Below are positions 42,701 through 51,242 of a DNA stretch of 56,874 nt, piece after piece (the stretch's first letter is position 1; each line of letters starts with the position of its first letter). The notes beneath the pieces were generated by a model. The model did not search any database and had not been told where the DNA came from. It saw only the letters and a program-made list of their open reading frames with translations. The position numbers were made by a program, and so were the translations under genes. Origin of the DNA: CAYRUP01 sp964578975 (lineage in GTDB: Bacteria > Pseudomonadota > Gammaproteobacteria > DSM-16500); contig CAZOFA010000002.1 in NCBI GenBank assembly GCA_964578975.1, positions 1 to 56,874 on the forward strand, given 5' to 3'.

Positions 42701-42918
42701 GTGACAATCGGACACGTCAGCGGCTGCAAATACACTTCATCTGCCATTTCCTGATCGGTTTGTACGGTTGCGATATTGGGATTGACTAAAATGGTTTTGA
42801 TTCCTTGTTCTTTAAGCGCTTTGATCGCTTGCGAACCGGAGTAATCAAATTCACCCGCTTGACCGATACGCAATCCGCCAGAGCCTAGAATAAGAACTTT
42901 TTTTCCATTAAATCGCAT
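39706..42918 (-). CDS. carB: Carbamoyl-phosphate synthase large chain, CAD-like
   Basis: Synthesises carbamoyl phosphate from bicarbonate, ammonia delivered by CarA and two ATP. 1070 residues: two ATP-grasp halves (about 1-400 and 550-935), oligomerisation part between, and an MGS-like allosteric domain (about 935-1060). The N-terminus reads [19 protein letters not shown] and [10 protein letters not shown], and [20 protein letters not shown] is complete. From memory these match CAD and Bacteroidota CarB better than E. coli (GAGPIVIGQACEFDYSGAQ). Overlaps carA by 11 bases. Confidence 0.95.
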   Translation of the reverse strand: [1070 protein letters not shown]

Positions 42919-43987
42919 ATTGTTTCTCTATTGAGTCGTAAAATTTTTTAAATAACCATTCCGTATCGAGTGGTCCAGGTGCTGCTTCCGGATGAAATTG
43001 CACGGCAAAAAAAGGCAGAGTGGTATGTTCAATGCCTTCGACACTTTGATCATTCAAATTACGAAAAATCACTTTCCAATCTTTTGGTAATGTGTTTGCA
43101 TCCACTGCGTAACTGTGATTTTGTGAGGTTAAATAACAACGTTCGGTTTCAAGATGCATGCACGGTTGATTATGCGAGCGATGACCAAAAGGTAATTTAT
43201 AAGTTTCAGCACCGGCTGCGAGCGCGAGTAATTGTGTGCCTAAACAAATTCCAAAAATCGGTTTTTGTTTTTTGATGGCTTTTTGCAAAATGCGAATTGT
43301 TTCCTGACAATGCTTAGGATCACCGGGGCCATTTGAAATAAAGACGCCATCATAATTCTCGTCAGTAAAATCGTAATTGTAGGGAACGCGCTTGATGCGC
43401 ACGGGAAATTTTAATAAATTACGAATAATATTTTCTTTGATGCCACAATCAATCACAATGATTTCTTTATCGCCTGATCCATAATGAATGGGTTCCGGAA
43501 TACTCACTTTTTTGACCCAATGAATGGTTTCAAACGCTTCAAAATGATCAGGTGTTGCATCTCCCGTGACAATGGCGCCAGGAATCACACCTTCTTTGCG
43601 TAAACGCGTCGTGATGGCACGCGTGTCTACATCAATTAACAAAGGAATGTTGTGTTTAGTGAGCCAAGAAAACAATGATTCGGTCGCGCTGTGATTGGAA
43701 TGATGCAAGGCGAGCTGCGATAGAATGACGCCTTTCACATGAATTTTATTAGATTCCCAGGCCTCGGAGGGTGGAATACCATAATTGCCAATCAATGGGT
43801 AAGTAAAAACGAGAATTTGTCCAGCATAGGAAGGATCTGTCATGGATTCCACATAACCCACCATGCCGGTATTGAAGACCACCTCACCAAAACAAGGTTC
43901 TTTTTGTTCGGGAGGTGCTAATCCCTTGAATGTTTCTCCAGTTTCAAGGATTAATTTTGCAGGGACGAAATGGGTTAAATTTATCAT
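42908..43987 (-). CDS. carA: Carbamoyl-phosphate synthase small chain (glutaminase)
   Basis: Hydrolyses glutamine and channels ammonia to CarB. 359 residues. N-terminal domain with GMVGYVESMTDPSYAGQI and TYPLIGNYGIP, then class I amidotransferase with Cys248 (GICLGTQ), His332 and Glu334 (FHPEAAPG); catalytic triad intact. AAGGA (44002-43998) and a TATAAA -10-like element (44022-44017) precede the ATG; a 12-bp inverted repeat overlaps where the -35 should be. First gene of the five-gene pyrimidine operon. Confidence 0.95.
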   Translation of the reverse strand: MINLTHFVPAKLILETGETFKGLAPPEQKEPCFGEVVFNTGMVGYVESMTDPSYAGQILVFTYPLIGNYGIPPSEAWESNKIHVKGVILSQLALHHSNHSATESLFSWLTKHNIPLLIDVDTRAITTRLRKEGVIPGAIVTGDATPDHFEAFETIHWVKKVSIPEPIHYGSGDKEIIVIDCGIKENIIRNLLKFPVRIKRVPYNYDFTDENYDGVFISNGPGDPKHCQETIRILQKAIKKQKPIFGICLGTQLLALAAGAETYKLPFGHRSHNQPCMHLETERCYLTSQNHSYAVDANTLPKDWKVIFRNLNDQSVEGIEHTTLPFFAVQFHPEAAPGPLDTEWLFKKFYDSIEKQYAI

Positions 43988-44027
43988 AATCGTTTCATCC
44001 TTCTGTTTTAATCAAATTTATACGCAC

Positions 44028-44054
44028 AAAATTACCGTATTGTACGGTAATTTT
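44028..44054. promoter_or_regulatory. Perfect 12-bp inverted repeat between toxin gene and carA
   Basis: AAAATTACCGTA (44028-44039), TTG, TACGGTAATTTT (44043-44054). It lies 27 bases after the toxin stop and 40 before the carA start, spanning the expected carA -35. It could be a bidirectional terminator (A/T-flanked stem, four T) or an operator for the pyrimidine operon. Confidence 0.6.
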
Positions 44055-44081
44055 AGAAATTTCACAGCTTATTTTTTAGTG

Positions 44082-44456
44082 TTATAACAAAATCAATCCA
44101 CAATACTTAACAAAATGCCGAAAGTCAGAATCATTGGTGATAAGCGGAATTTTATAATCAATGCAACTTTGGGCAATAAGCGTATCGGCTAATCTTGCTT
44201 TTAATTTTTTTGAAATTAATTTTGCTCGATTTAGCCCAGCGCGCACCCAAAAGCCTTCAGTAGGCTTTAAAATTGGTAGCTCTATCATTTTTTCAATAAA
44301 TTTCTTTGGCAAAAGTGAGTCGCTTAGTATTTCGACTAAAATAGGTGGGGGTAAAATTAATGCATGAGAAGTTAAAATTTCATCTAACCTAATCGTTTGA
44401 GGAGATTCCTTTCCTTGAAAGTAATCGATTAAAACAGATGTGTCTGCTGCGATCAC
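44082..44456 (-). CDS. PIN-domain ribonuclease toxin (VapC-like)
   Basis: 124 residues from GTG 44456, one base after the antitoxin stop, with AAGGA upstream. Metal-binding acidic residues of the PIN fold are all visible: Asp5 (AADTSVLID), Glu42 (LPPPILVEIL), Asp91 (ARLADTLIA) and Asp109/Asp111 (TNDSDF). VapC-type toxins cut tRNA or rRNA. Paired with an RHH antitoxin in the usual antitoxin-first order. Confidence 0.92.
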   Translation of the reverse strand: MIAADTSVLIDYFQGKESPQTIRLDEILTSHALILPPPILVEILSDSLLPKKFIEKMIELPILKPTEGFWVRAGLNRAKLISKKLKARLADTLIAQSCIDYKIPLITNDSDFRHFVKYCGLILL

Positions 44457-44457
44457 G

Positions 44458-44673
44458 TTATCGATCCTTTCTGAGTTCGTTGATATCAATTGAAAACTTT
44501 ACTTTTCCGCGCATTTTACGTAAATCTTCGTAAGCATGTGCGCGAGCTAATTGAGTTAAAGCTATCTTAATCGTCTCAGTAATACCTTTTTTTGTCACAG
44601 ATTGAGCTTCGTTTAACAGATGCAAAGGAATATGAGCAGTTATTTTTTGGGTTTGTTCATGTGGTTTAGTCAT
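44458..44673 (-). CDS. RHH antitoxin
   Basis: 71 residues from ATG 44673 (AAGGAG upstream); an apparent longer frame to 44826 is rejected because promoter and operator lie inside it. N-terminal KITAHIPLHLLNEAQ strand-helix and GITETIKIALTQLAR form a ribbon-helix-helix; the C-terminal KVKFSIDINELRKDR should bind and block the PIN toxin. The operator array upstream suggests autorepression. Confidence 0.88.
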   Translation of the reverse strand: MTKPHEQTQKITAHIPLHLLNEAQSVTKKGITETIKIALTQLARAHAYEDLRKMRGKVKFSIDINELRKDR

Positions 44674-44675
44674 GT

Positions 44676-44724
44676 TTACGGTCTCCTTTACGTAAATGAT
44701 ACCGTAAGTTATTACGTAAATCAA
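44676..44724 (-). promoter_or_regulatory. Promoter and 12-bp-phased operator of the toxin-antitoxin operon
   Basis: Promoter on the minus strand: TTGATT (44724-44719), 17 bases, TATCAT (44701-44696). Over it lie four related 8-mers exactly 12 bp apart: TTACGTAA (44712-44719), TACCGTAA (44700-44707), TTACGTAA (44688-44695), TTACGGTC (44676-44683). The outer ones cover the -35 and the ribosome-binding site, a layout expected for autorepression by an RHH antitoxin. Confidence 0.75.
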
Positions 44725-44864
44725 GGCTGAAAAGAGGTCGCGGTCGGGGTTACCAAACCAATTAAAATAAGTTACCATCCTAATGAGCACTTTTTTTAAG
44801 GAGGACACCAAGAAGCTAATACCCATATCTTCACAATCTTATTAACTCTATGGAGAGAGACAAT

Positions 44865-46610
44865 ATGAAGCAATGGAAGCTGAAAAAATTGTTACAGGGA
44901 ATTTTATTAGGAACATGCTTATCCCCATGGGCGATCAGTTATGCGGCACAGCAAGAACTTCTCTGGGGAAATACGCAAAATTACAGCGAATTATTAAAAA
45001 AATTCGCACTCGTGCAACCCTCATCAAATCCAGAAAATTTACAGTTAGCAGCCAACGTCAGTAAAGAGCGCAATAGCAGCAATACATTTCAATTTCTGAA
45101 AGGGTTTGTTGATGAGACACAAGAAAGTCATGTGCGCTACGATCAATACTATCAAGGGATACCCGTGTGGGGAAAACAAATTATTTATCATCTTTCCGCA
45201 CAAAAAAATGCTGTCACAGGTTCTATCATTAAAGGAATTGAGCAAGATGTTGCAAGCATCGAGGGAAAAATTTCGCTTGATCAAGCCAAAACAATTGCGA
45301 TCGGAAAAAATTTAGTACCCCAGCATATGTTTGCAGAAAAAATTATTTATTTTAATCCAACTACGAGCAAAGCGATGTTGGCTTATCATATTTCATATGC
45401 GAATAAAACAGCGCAAGGACCTTCCATCCCTTCATTTATCATTGATGCGAACAGTGGGAAAATATTGCAGGAATGGAATGCACTGAACACAGAGCAAAAA
45501 TTTGTAGGCCAAGGCCCGGGCGGCTCTGATCTTAATCAAGGAATATATAAATATCAATTTGGTACTAAAGCGGTGCCGGGGTTAAATGCATTTAGAAAAA
45601 TTGGTTTGGATGTGCAAAATAATATTTGCTTTGTCTCAAGTCCTGGTTTTCGTGTCATCAATTTAAAAAATGTGGCACCCGCAAACTTAGGGTTTGGGTT
45701 ACCCGTATCCACTGCAGATGAAACATCACACGAGCTTAATGCGTTTGTCTATTATTGTTCTGCACCTGATTATATCAACACCATCGATAATGGTTTTGCA
45801 CCCATTCATCATGGTATATCGCCGGTGAATGATGCTGCTTATTTTGTGAGACAAACCATCAACATGTTTTTAAAACAATATAAATTAGAACAACCCGCGG
45901 GCCCTGATTTACCGTTGCGCGTTTATACGCACATCGCGGATTATGATAATTCATTTGCCTGTGGCACAACCTGTATGAAAAATGCTGGTATTACGGGTCC
46001 TCAACAGTTGGTATTCGGTAATGGGCAAGCCTTGTTTGCCCCAATGACGGGAGGTGATGTGGTGGCGCATGAGTTTGGTCACTTGGTGACAAATCACTAT
46101 TCTACGTTGGTGTATGCAGAACAATCGGGCGGCTTGAACGAAGCATTTTCTGATATGACAGGGATGGCGTTAGATTATTATGAGCGTGTCGTGCTGAAAA
46201 TGAGTTGGTATAAAAATGGTAGCGATTGGAATTTTGGTACCGGGATCCCACTAAACAGTAAGGCAATTCGTTATATGTGGAATCCACCACTCGATGGCAT
46301 GTCGATTGATAATGCGTCTAAGTTTGTCGCGGGTATGGATCCTCATCTCTCAAGCGGTGTATTTAACAAAATGTTTTATTTGTTGGGCACCTCATCCGAT
46401 TGGACGCTTCCCATGGCATATCAAGTCATGTTAGATGCCAACATGAAATTTTGGAGCGCGAGTACGAACTGGAATGATGCGGCTTGCGGCGTGCTTTCGG
46501 CGGCAGAAGCGAGACACTATCCAACTAATTCATTGATCAAAGCGTTTAGTGGGGTTGGGGTCATGTGCTCAGTCAGTCACGATAAAATTATGGAAGTAGC
46601 GCATAAGTAA
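44865..46610 (+). CDS. Secreted M4 zinc metalloprotease (ProA/Msp-like)
   Basis: 581 residues from ATG 44865 (GGAGAG upstream). Signal peptide to about residue 27, FTP propeptide (about 35-130, VRYDQYYQGIPVWG), PepSY propeptide (about 140-205), then the thermolysin-type domain with zinc site His402, Glu403, His406 (HEFGH) and Glu426 (GGLNEAFSD), and catalytic His494 (DPHLSSGVFNK). Active-site residues intact. Close in layout to Legionella ProA and Pseudomonas elastase, normally exported by type II secretion, whose genes are not in this window. Monocistronic; hairpin terminator follows. Confidence 0.93.
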   Translation: MKQWKLKKLLQGILLGTCLSPWAISYAAQQELLWGNTQNYSELLKKFALVQPSSNPENLQLAANVSKERNSSNTFQFLKGFVDETQESHVRYDQYYQGIPVWGKQIIYHLSAQKNAVTGSIIKGIEQDVASIEGKISLDQAKTIAIGKNLVPQHMFAEKIIYFNPTTSKAMLAYHISYANKTAQGPSIPSFIIDANSGKILQEWNALNTEQKFVGQGPGGSDLNQGIYKYQFGTKAVPGLNAFRKIGLDVQNNICFVSSPGFRVINLKNVAPANLGFGLPVSTADETSHELNAFVYYCSAPDYINTIDNGFAPIHHGISPVNDAAYFVRQTINMFLKQYKLEQPAGPDLPLRVYTHIADYDNSFACGTTCMKNAGITGPQQLVFGNGQALFAPMTGGDVVAHEFGHLVTNHYSTLVYAEQSGGLNEAFSDMTGMALDYYERVVLKMSWYKNGSDWNFGTGIPLNSKAIRYMWNPPLDGMSIDNASKFVAGMDPHLSSGVFNKMFYLLGTSSDWTLPMAYQVMLDANMKFWSASTNWNDAACGVLSAAEARHYPTNSLIKAFSGVGVMCSVSHDKIMEVAHK

Positions 46611-46620
46611 TTAACCGTAT

Positions 46621-46652
46621 TAGGATCTGTTGGCGATGGTCAACAGATCCTA
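46621..46652. terminator. Bidirectional hairpin between protease and mfd
   Basis: TAGGATCTGTTG (46621-46632), 8-base loop, CAACAGATCCTA (46641-46652): perfect 12-bp stem between the convergent ends of the protease (46610) and mfd (46653). The following T-content (TTATT) is modest. Confidence 0.7.
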
Positions 46653-49600
46653 TTATTCCAGTGCTTTCACAATTTCTTCAATTAACCGAATCCGTTCTTT
46701 TCTGTCATGCTCATCTAAATTAAAGCGCAAACGCGTCGGGCCTTCTAAACGAAATTGCGCGGATTGTTTTTGAATCAGATGAATAATCTTAATTGGCTCG
46801 ATACTCGGTTTTTCAATGAATTCAATTTTTCCGCCTTTATGATTTGCTTCAATTTTTTTAATGCCCAACTTTTCAACTTTTTGTTTTAGCGCGCTTACCG
46901 CAAAAAGATTTTTGGTCGGATCAGGCAATAATCCAAAACGATCAATCATCTCAACTTGAAGATCATCTAATGCTGTTTCGGACGCGGAACTCGCGATGCG
47001 TTTGTAAAATTGCAAGCGTAATTGCACATCCGGCAAATAATGATCGGGAATTAAGGCGGGAATTTGTAAATCAATTTCGGTACTTTGTGGAACTAAATTT
47101 TCTAACTCAGGTTCCGTGCCTGCTTTCAATGCATCGACGGCGCGTGTTAATAAATCCATGTAAAGAGTAAAACCAACCGCTTGCATATTACCACTTTGAC
47201 CTTCGCCTAATAATTCTCCTGCTCCACGAATTTCTAAATCATGGGTCGCAAGCGTAAATCCAACGCCTAAATCTTCCAGCGAGGTAATTGCTTCTAAACG
47301 TTTTACAGCATCGGGCGTAATCGATTTCCAGGAGGGAACTAATAAATACGCGTAGGCTTGATGATGAGAACGTCCAACGCGCCCACGTAATTGATGTAAC
47401 TGCGCCAAACCAAATTTATCCGCACGATTAATGATGATGGTATTTGCGGACGGAATATCAATGCCGGTTTCGATAATGGTGCTACAGACTAATACATTAA
47501 AACGACGATGATAAAAATCAGACATCACTTGTTCCAAATCACGTTCGCGCATTTGTCCGTGGGCCACGGCAACACGTGCTTCTGGAATCCATTTTTCCAG
47601 TTCGCGCGCGGTTTTTTCAATGGTGGCAATTTCATTATGTAAAAAATAAACCTGACCGCCGCGCATAATTTCGCGTAACACAGCTTCTTGAATAATGGTC
47701 GCATCAAAATCATGCACAAATGTTTTAATCGATAAACGACGGGCGGGTGGTGTGGCGATGATGGAAAGATCGCGTAAACCAGAAAAGGCCATATTCAGTG
47801 TGCGCGGAATCGGTGTCGCGGTCAGCGTTAAAATGTCGACATTTAAGCGCAGCGATTTTAATTTTTCTTTTTGACGCACACCAAAGCGATGTTCTTCATC
47901 GATAATGAGCAAACCGAGCGATTTAAATTGAATATTTTCCTGCAATAATTTGTGTGTGCCAATGATAATATCAATTTTTCCGAGTTTTAAACGTTCAAGC
48001 ATCTGATTGATGTCGCTTGTGCTTCGAAAGCGTGACATCACATCAATTTGCATCGGCCAATCGGCAAAACGATCCTGAAAATTTTGATAATGTTGCTGAG
48101 CGAGCAGGGTGGTCGGCACTAGAATTGCCACTTGCTTGCCATTTTGTACGGCGATAAATGCAGCACGCATAGCAACTTCGGTTTTGCCAAATCCGACATC
48201 GCCACAAATCAAACGATCCATGGGTTTTTCGTGATGCATATCTTGGATGACTTTATCGATTGCTAATTGCTGATCAGCTGTTTCTTCAAAGGGAAATGCC
48301 TGAGCAAATGCTTCATATTGACCATCTAATAATTGCGCAGAAAATCCTGACGCAATTTCGCGTTTGGCATAAATTTCTAATAATTCGGCTGCCACATCAC
48401 GCACTTGCTCTGCGGCTTTGCGTTTCGCGCGTTGCCATTGCTCAGTGCCTAATTTGTGGAGTGGCGCATGATCAGGATCGGTGCCGCTGTAACGACTGAT
48501 TAAATGCAACGATGCAACCGGCACATATAATTTATCACTGCCAGAATATTCGATGCATAAAAATTCGGTGAGTTGTTCGCCAATCGTTAATGGTTGTAAA
48601 CCCAGATAACGACCGATACCATGATCAATATGCACAATCGGCGCACCAATTTGCAGTTCAGATAAATCTTTAATAATCGCATCAACATTTTGCTCTGAGG
48701 TTTGACGTCGACGGCGCTGCATAATGCGCGTACCAAACAATTGTGTTTCTGCAATGACGCTAATCGGTGGATCAATTAAATGCATGCTCTGATCGAGTGG
48801 TGCAACCGTCATTCCAAGTGGGTTGTCATCGCGAGTAAATTCTTCCCATGATTCATAGAGTTTGGGATAACGTTTTAACGCACTAAACATTTGTAACAAT
48901 ACTTCACGTCGCCCCGTGGTTTCCGCGCAAACAAGCACGCGGCCAGGATATTGATCAAGAAAATGATCTAACGCATGTAACGGTTTTGAGGCTTTATAAT
49001 CGACAGTTAACTGCTCTGCAGGTTTGGTTGCAAAATAAATATCGTCTTTCTCGTGAGCCTCAGTCGAATTCGGTTGAACACGCACGTGCAAATAATTTTT
49101 TATGTGTTGGAAAATTTCTTCTGTGGGAATAAACATTTGTTGCGTTGTTAATAAGGGTCGTGTGACATCGTGACTGCGTTGTTCATAGCGCGCCTGAATT
49201 TCTTGCCAAAATTCTTCTGATTTTTTATGTGTGTCACCGACGGTTATCATCAAACTATTTTCTGGGAGATAATCAAAAAAAGTTGCCGTATTGTCAAAAA
49301 ATAATGGTAGATAATATTCAATGCCCGGCGTGCAAATTCCTTCACTGATATCTTGATACGTTGGGCAATTCAGTGGATTCCCACTAAATTGGCTGCGCCA
49401 CGCTTGGCGAAAATGTTCAACCGCATCCGTATTTAACGGGAATTCTTTGGCAGGCAAGAGTTGGATTTTATCGATTTTTTCTAAAGAACGTTGTGTTTCA
49501 GGCGAAAACGTGCGAATCGAATCAATTTCATGATCAAATAAATCGATACGATAGGGAGCGCGACTTCCCATGGGAAATAAATCGATAATCGATCCACGCA

Positions 49601-50102
49601 CGGCAAATTCACCATGCTCTCTCACTTGATTGACGGCACGATAACCGGCTTTTTCTAATTGTAAACGGGTAGATTCAATATTTAAGTGATCTTTCAGGGT
49701 CAGTAAAAAAGTATGACCCAATAAATATTCTTTAGGACACAAGCGGTGCATCAGTGTTGCAATCGGCGCAATGATGGTGACAGGTTTTTCCATCAACAAG
49801 GTATAAAGTGTCGCAAGCCGTGCTGAAATAATATCTTGATGCGGAGAAAAATAATCGTAAGGTAATGTTTCCCAATCCAGAAATTGAAAAATGGGTTGCA
49901 TATTTTTTTGAAAAAATCGCAACTCATATTCGAGACGCTGAGCGCTCAATGTATCGGGTGTAATAATGACAACCGTATTTTGATGCTGCGTAATTGCGGA
50001 ACTTAATGCAAGCCCAAGACTCGCGCCTTGCAAATTTTTCCAAGCCATGTGTTGATTTTTTGTCTGCGGTAATGGCGGTTGTAATGGAGTTACGTTTGAC
50101 AT
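46653..50102 (-). CDS. mfd: Transcription-repair coupling factor Mfd
   Basis: Translocase that removes stalled RNA polymerase at lesions and recruits UvrA. 1149 residues from ATG 50102; a TTG six codons upstream is also in frame. UvrB-like N-terminal region, CarD-type RNA polymerase interaction domain (VHIDHGIGRYLGL), motor with Walker A GDVGFGKT (residues 634-641), DEEHRFGV, RGRVGRSHHQAYAY, and a TRCF C-terminal domain. All helicase motifs are intact. Divergent from the secreted DUF541-like gene. Confidence 0.97.
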   Translation of the reverse strand: MSNVTPLQPPLPQTKNQHMAWKNLQGASLGLALSSAITQHQNTVVIITPDTLSAQRLEYELRFFQKNMQPIFQFLDWETLPYDYFSPHQDIISARLATLYTLLMEKPVTIIAPIATLMHRLCPKEYLLGHTFLLTLKDHLNIESTRLQLEKAGYRAVNQVREHGEFAVRGSIIDLFPMGSRAPYRIDLFDHEIDSIRTFSPETQRSLEKIDKIQLLPAKEFPLNTDAVEHFRQAWRSQFSGNPLNCPTYQDISEGICTPGIEYYLPLFFDNTATFFDYLPENSLMITVGDTHKKSEEFWQEIQARYEQRSHDVTRPLLTTQQMFIPTEEIFQHIKNYLHVRVQPNSTEAHEKDDIYFATKPAEQLTVDYKASKPLHALDHFLDQYPGRVLVCAETTGRREVLLQMFSALKRYPKLYESWEEFTRDDNPLGMTVAPLDQSMHLIDPPISVIAETQLFGTRIMQRRRRQTSEQNVDAIIKDLSELQIGAPIVHIDHGIGRYLGLQPLTIGEQLTEFLCIEYSGSDKLYVPVASLHLISRYSGTDPDHAPLHKLGTEQWQRAKRKAAEQVRDVAAELLEIYAKREIASGFSAQLLDGQYEAFAQAFPFEETADQQLAIDKVIQDMHHEKPMDRLICGDVGFGKTEVAMRAAFIAVQNGKQVAILVPTTLLAQQHYQNFQDRFADWPMQIDVMSRFRSTSDINQMLERLKLGKIDIIIGTHKLLQENIQFKSLGLLIIDEEHRFGVRQKEKLKSLRLNVDILTLTATPIPRTLNMAFSGLRDLSIIATPPARRLSIKTFVHDFDATIIQEAVLREIMRGGQVYFLHNEIATIEKTARELEKWIPEARVAVAHGQMRERDLEQVMSDFYHRRFNVLVCSTIIETGIDIPSANTIIINRADKFGLAQLHQLRGRVGRSHHQAYAYLLVPSWKSITPDAVKRLEAITSLEDLGVGFTLATHDLEIRGAGELLGEGQSGNMQAVGFTLYMDLLTRAVDALKAGTEPELENLVPQSTEIDLQIPALIPDHYLPDVQLRLQFYKRIASSASETALDDLQVEMIDRFGLLPDPTKNLFAVSALKQKVEKLGIKKIEANHKGGKIEFIEKPSIEPIKIIHLIQKQSAQFRLEGPTRLRFNLDEHDRKERIRLIEEIVKALE

Positions 50103-50209
50103 AATGATCTTATATTTCAAGAAAAAACCAGTATTTTAACAGGTAGCAGGTGAAAGGAAAGCGTTAGAAGTGGTAATATAGGGCCTAATTGTAGGGAGAG
50201 GAAACAATC

Positions 50210-50926
50210 ATGCGTAAATGTTTAGCGGTTATATCAGGGTTATTCATCATGATGCCCGCGTTTGCCAATACCAATTTAGAAGCGCTATTAAATAAAGTGA
50301 CATTACAATTTACCTCTGAGCAATGGGTCACGACGAAAACCGCATTAGTCACAATTGGCATCAGTGCATCGGTGAGTGATAAAGGCTTAGATAAAATTCA
50401 AGGGAATATTTTGGATAAATTGAACCAATTCGCCAGTAAAGCCGAGTGGCATATTGTCTCGTTTGATCGATCAGAAGATCAGTCCGGATTGGAAAAAGTG
50501 CAAGCCTCAGCGCAAGCGCGTTTGCCTGAAGCGGCGTTAGCAGGGTTACGTGATAAAGCAAAAGCGATGAGCAAACCCGGCGAAACCTACACATTAGACA
50601 ACGTGCAATTTATTCCCAGTGATGAAGAATTGCGTGCAGCGAATACAGCATTACGCATTAATATTTACCAACAAGTTAAAACAGAGCTGGATCAATTAAA
50701 CAAAGAATATCCCGAGCAAAAATATTTTGTTCATCAAATTAATTTTGTCAGTCAAGTGAGCCCAGGGCCGTTACCCCAACAAAATGCGATGGTCATGACG
50801 AAATTCGGCGGCAATGGAGTGGGGGCAAGTTCGAATTTTGCGGTCGGCGATAAATTAAGAATTGCAGCAAGCGTGGTAGTGGCGTCAGCACCCAATCAAG
50901 ATGTCACTAAAATGGTAACAAAATAA
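50210..50926 (+). CDS. Secreted SIMPL/DUF541-like protein
   Basis: 238 residues. Signal peptide cleaved after AFA (about residue 20). The mature chain has the strand-helix pattern of SIMPL (DUF541) proteins: TALVTIGISASVSDKGLDKI, a middle strand TYTLDNVQFIPSDEEL followed by a long helix NTALRINIYQQVKTEL. Family assignment is tentative. Strong ribosome-binding site GGAGAGG. Its stop overlaps the start of the first SMR gene (TAATG), so a secreted protein is coupled to a two-subunit transporter. Confidence 0.7.
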   Translation: MRKCLAVISGLFIMMPAFANTNLEALLNKVTLQFTSEQWVTTKTALVTIGISASVSDKGLDKIQGNILDKLNQFASKAEWHIVSFDRSEDQSGLEKVQASAQARLPEAALAGLRDKAKAMSKPGETYTLDNVQFIPSDEELRAANTALRINIYQQVKTELDQLNKEYPEQKYFVHQINFVSQVSPGPLPQQNAMVMTKFGGNGVGASSNFAVGDKLRIAASVVVASAPNQDVTKMVTK

Positions 50927-51237
50927 TGGCGATTTTTTATTTGATTCTTGCCATTATACTTGAAGTAGCTGGCACAACGTCGATGAAGCTTTCAAATGGA
51001 TTTTCGAAAACATTCCCATCGATTTTAATTTTTGTTTTTTATATTTTTTCCTTTATTTGTTTGACGCTTTCACTTAAACGCTTAGAAATCAGTGTCGCAT
51101 ACGCAATTTGGTCTGGGCTGGGCACCTCATTAATTGCCATTATTGGTTTGGTTTATTTTCATGAACCGATGACGGCGATCAAACTCAGTTCTTTATTTTT
51201 AATTATTATCGGTGTGGTCGGATTGCGTGCGGGATAA
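50926..51237 (+). CDS. SMR-family transporter subunit A
   Basis: 103 residues, four membrane helices, small multidrug resistance fold. The essential membrane Glu is Glu13 (ILEVAGTTSMKLS), and the YAIWSGLGT loop of helix 3 is conserved. Works as a dual-topology or hetero-dimer. Paired with a second SMR gene five bases downstream. Confidence 0.9.
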   Translation: MAIFYLILAIILEVAGTTSMKLSNGFSKTFPSILIFVFYIFSFICLTLSLKRLEISVAYAIWSGLGTSLIAIIGLVYFHEPMTAIKLSSLFLIIIGVVGLRAG

Positions 51238-51242
51238 AAATT

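Noticed and set aside
44798..44805. Perfect AAGGAGGA ribosome-binding site between the antitoxin and the protease
   Set aside because: No ATG, GTG or TTG follows within the usual distance; the protease start has its own site 50 bases downstream.
44674..44826. Longer antitoxin frame starting at 44826
   Set aside because: The extra N-terminus would be encoded by the promoter and operator, is unlike RHH proteins, and the ATG at 44673 has AAGGAG.
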